From Candidatus Acidiferrales bacterium (GTDB lineage Bacteria; Acidobacteriota; Terriglobia; Acidiferrales; UBA7541), in NCBI GenBank assembly GCA_955651735.1, contig CATPAM010000023.1, forward strand, positions 1-6,737: a DNA stretch of 6,737 nucleotides. Reading direction: 5' to 3'. Position 1 is the stretch's first letter; each line of letters starts with the position of its first letter. This document shows positions 5,532 to 6,737 of the stretch, one piece after another. The position numbers and the translations under genes are program-made. The notes beneath the pieces are model-generated. The model was not told the origin of the DNA and did no database searches. It saw only the letters and a program-made list of their open reading frames with translations.

Positions 5532-6737
5532 CTCTTTGGAGCCGGGTTCGTTCGTGGCTGCAGGCAACGCTGCGGCGCTCGCGGATGGAGCGCGAAATGG
5601 ACGCGGAGCTACGCTTTCACATGGATGCGTATGCAGAGGATTTGGTGCGCGGCGGCGTGATGCGCGAGGAAGCGAAGCGGCGCGCGCGAATTGAATTCGG
5701 CGGAATCGAGCGCGTCAAAGAAGAAGGCCGGGAGGCGCGAGGAACACAAATACTCGACCAACTTTGGCAGGACGTGCGGTACAGCATGCGGATGCTTCGC
5801 AAGAGCCCTGGCTTCACCGCGGTTGTAATCCTGACGCTTGGCTTAGGAATCGGGGCGAACACGGCAATATTCAGCGCACTCAATACGCTCCTGCTGCGTC
5901 CTCTGCCGGTCGAGAATGTCGAACGACTAACCTTTATCGTCTCCTTGCGAGAGGGATTCAACCCCTTCGGCACGTCGCTCCTTGAATATACCGCGTACCG
6001 GGACCGGAGCCATTCGTTCGTTAGCTGTGGACTGGCATCAGAGCGTTCCTTCAATTTGATCCAGCAGGGAGAGCCTGAGCGGGTACAGGGAGCGGCGGTT
6101 CTTCCCAGCTACCTGACCACATTGGGAGTCCAGCCGGTAGTTGGCCGGAGCTTCACGCCAGAGGAAGACAGACCGGGCGGGCCAGCAGTGGCGCTGATGG
6201 GCTACGGTCTGTGGCAGCGCCGCTTTGGAGGCGATCCGCACGTTGTTGGCCGATCGCTGGAGCTCGAAGGCAGGAACACCACAGTCATTGGGATTCTGCC
6301 TCCGACATTCGATCTGCCCGAAGCAGCCCAGATCTGGATTCCACTGCAAACGAATATCGAGGGCTTGCCGCTGGCCGAACGTGCGATGCATGCCTACTAT
6401 ATGGTGGCGCGACTCAAGCCGGGCGCGAACTTGCAGCAGGCGGATGCGGATCTGAAAGGAATTGCCCGCGAATTGGAGCAGGAGTTTCCACAGATTAGAA
6501 AGGGCTGGGGCGTAAGACTCATTTCGCTGCGCCAACAGCTACTCGGCGACCTAACAGGACAACTCAAGACGGCTCTTTTCGCGCTTGTTGCGGCGGTGGG
6601 ATTTCTGTTGTTCATCTGTTGCGCCAACGTGGCGAGCCTGCTGTTGGCCCGTTCCGCCGCCAGGCAGCGGGAGATCGCCATTCGACTGGCGATTGGCGCC
6701 AGCCGCGGCCGCCTGGTGCGCCAGTTGCTGACCGAGA
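5528..6737 (+). CDS. ADOP-type (acidobacterial duplicated orphan permease) MacB/FtsX-family permease, 3' end outside window
   Basis: The start ATG overlaps the PadR stop (ATGA) and follows GGAGGA at 5519-5524. The frame stays open to the window edge, giving 403 residues; full family members are about 800-900. Order: the ADOP N-terminal cytoplasmic region with [13 protein letters not shown] (21-33) and [13 protein letters not shown] (47-59); [16 protein letters not shown] (82-97); the first membrane span at about 97-118 with [15 protein letters not shown]; a MacB-type extracytoplasmic domain at about 125-340, including [11 protein letters not shown] and [10 protein letters not shown]; and the start of the first FtsX domain with a span at about 349-373 and [23 protein letters not shown] (379-401), the conserved loop after it. 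No ATPase is visible, as expected for this orphan permease class. The biological role of ADOPs is poorly defined; envelope transport or mechanotransmission is possible. Only the family and topology are well supported. Confidence 0.92.
   Translation, partial: MTLWSRVRSWLQATLRRSRMEREMDAELRFHMDAYAEDLVRGGVMREEAKRRARIEFGGIERVKEEGREARGTQILDQLWQDVRYSMRMLRKSPGFTAVVILTLGLGIGANTAIFSALNTLLLRPLPVENVERLTFIVSLREGFNPFGTSLLEYTAYRDRSHSFVSCGLASERSFNLIQQGEPERVQGAAVLPSYLTTLGVQPVVGRSFTPEEDRPGGPAVALMGYGLWQRRFGGDPHVVGRSLELEGRNTTVIGILPPTFDLPEAAQIWIPLQTNIEGLPLAERAMHAYYMVARLKPGANLQQADADLKGIARELEQEFPQIRKGWGVRLISLRQQLLGDLTGQLKTALFALVAAVGFLLFICCANVASLLLARSAARQREIAIRLAIGASRGRLVRQLLTE

Noticed and set aside
6038..6535. A 165-residue minus-strand open frame
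   Set aside because: It is antisense to the permease, whose reading is supported by conserved motifs throughout.

Overview
The window looks like a piece of an Acidobacteriota (or closely similar soil bacterium) chromosome. The best evidence is the right end: a PadR-type repressor overlapping the start of an acidobacterial-type MacB/FtsX permease (ADOP), with a promoter/operator layout that fits that arrangement. The ExeA-like ATPase fused to an amidase, and a tRNA-tail plus GIY-YIG remnant, also fit. The assignment rests on recognising gene families by eye, not on a database search.

Layout, left to right. (1) Bases 1-543, + strand: the body of a phytanoyl-CoA dioxygenase-like Fe(II)/2-oxoglutarate enzyme. 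It enters from outside the window and stops right after the distal metal-binding histidine, before the arginine-bearing tail. (2) About 541-724, - strand: a decayed TPR-like coding fragment. It lies in frame with, and directly after, the stop codon of the next gene. (3) 725-3010, - strand: a 761-residue protein joining a cytoplasmic ExeA/GspA-type AAA ATPase, one membrane span, an AMIN domain and a zinc N-acetylmuramoyl-L-alanine amidase. (4) 3024-3450: a gene-poor stretch with a tRNA-3'-end-like sequence ending in CCA, followed by a broken GIY-YIG nuclease fragment. (5) 3451-4704, - strand: a complete DUF1479 (YbiU-like) putative 2-oxoglutarate oxygenase. (6) 4721-5131: no gene recognised. 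(7) 5132-6737, + strand: a strong promoter with an inverted repeat around its -10 box, a PadR regulator, and the first 403 residues of the ADOP permease, cut by the window edge.

The only clear operon is padR-permease (ATGA overlap), which is probably autoregulated through the repeat. The ATPase-amidase and DUF1479 genes each have their own strong ribosome binding site and look monocistronic. The left and middle of the window form a patchwork of intact genes separated by broken ones, suggesting past rearrangement. I see no CRISPR array, insertion sequence, phage gene or defence system. The most distinctive item is the ATPase-AMIN-amidase fusion, which joins a secretin-assembly type ATPase to a cell-wall hydrolase in one chain.
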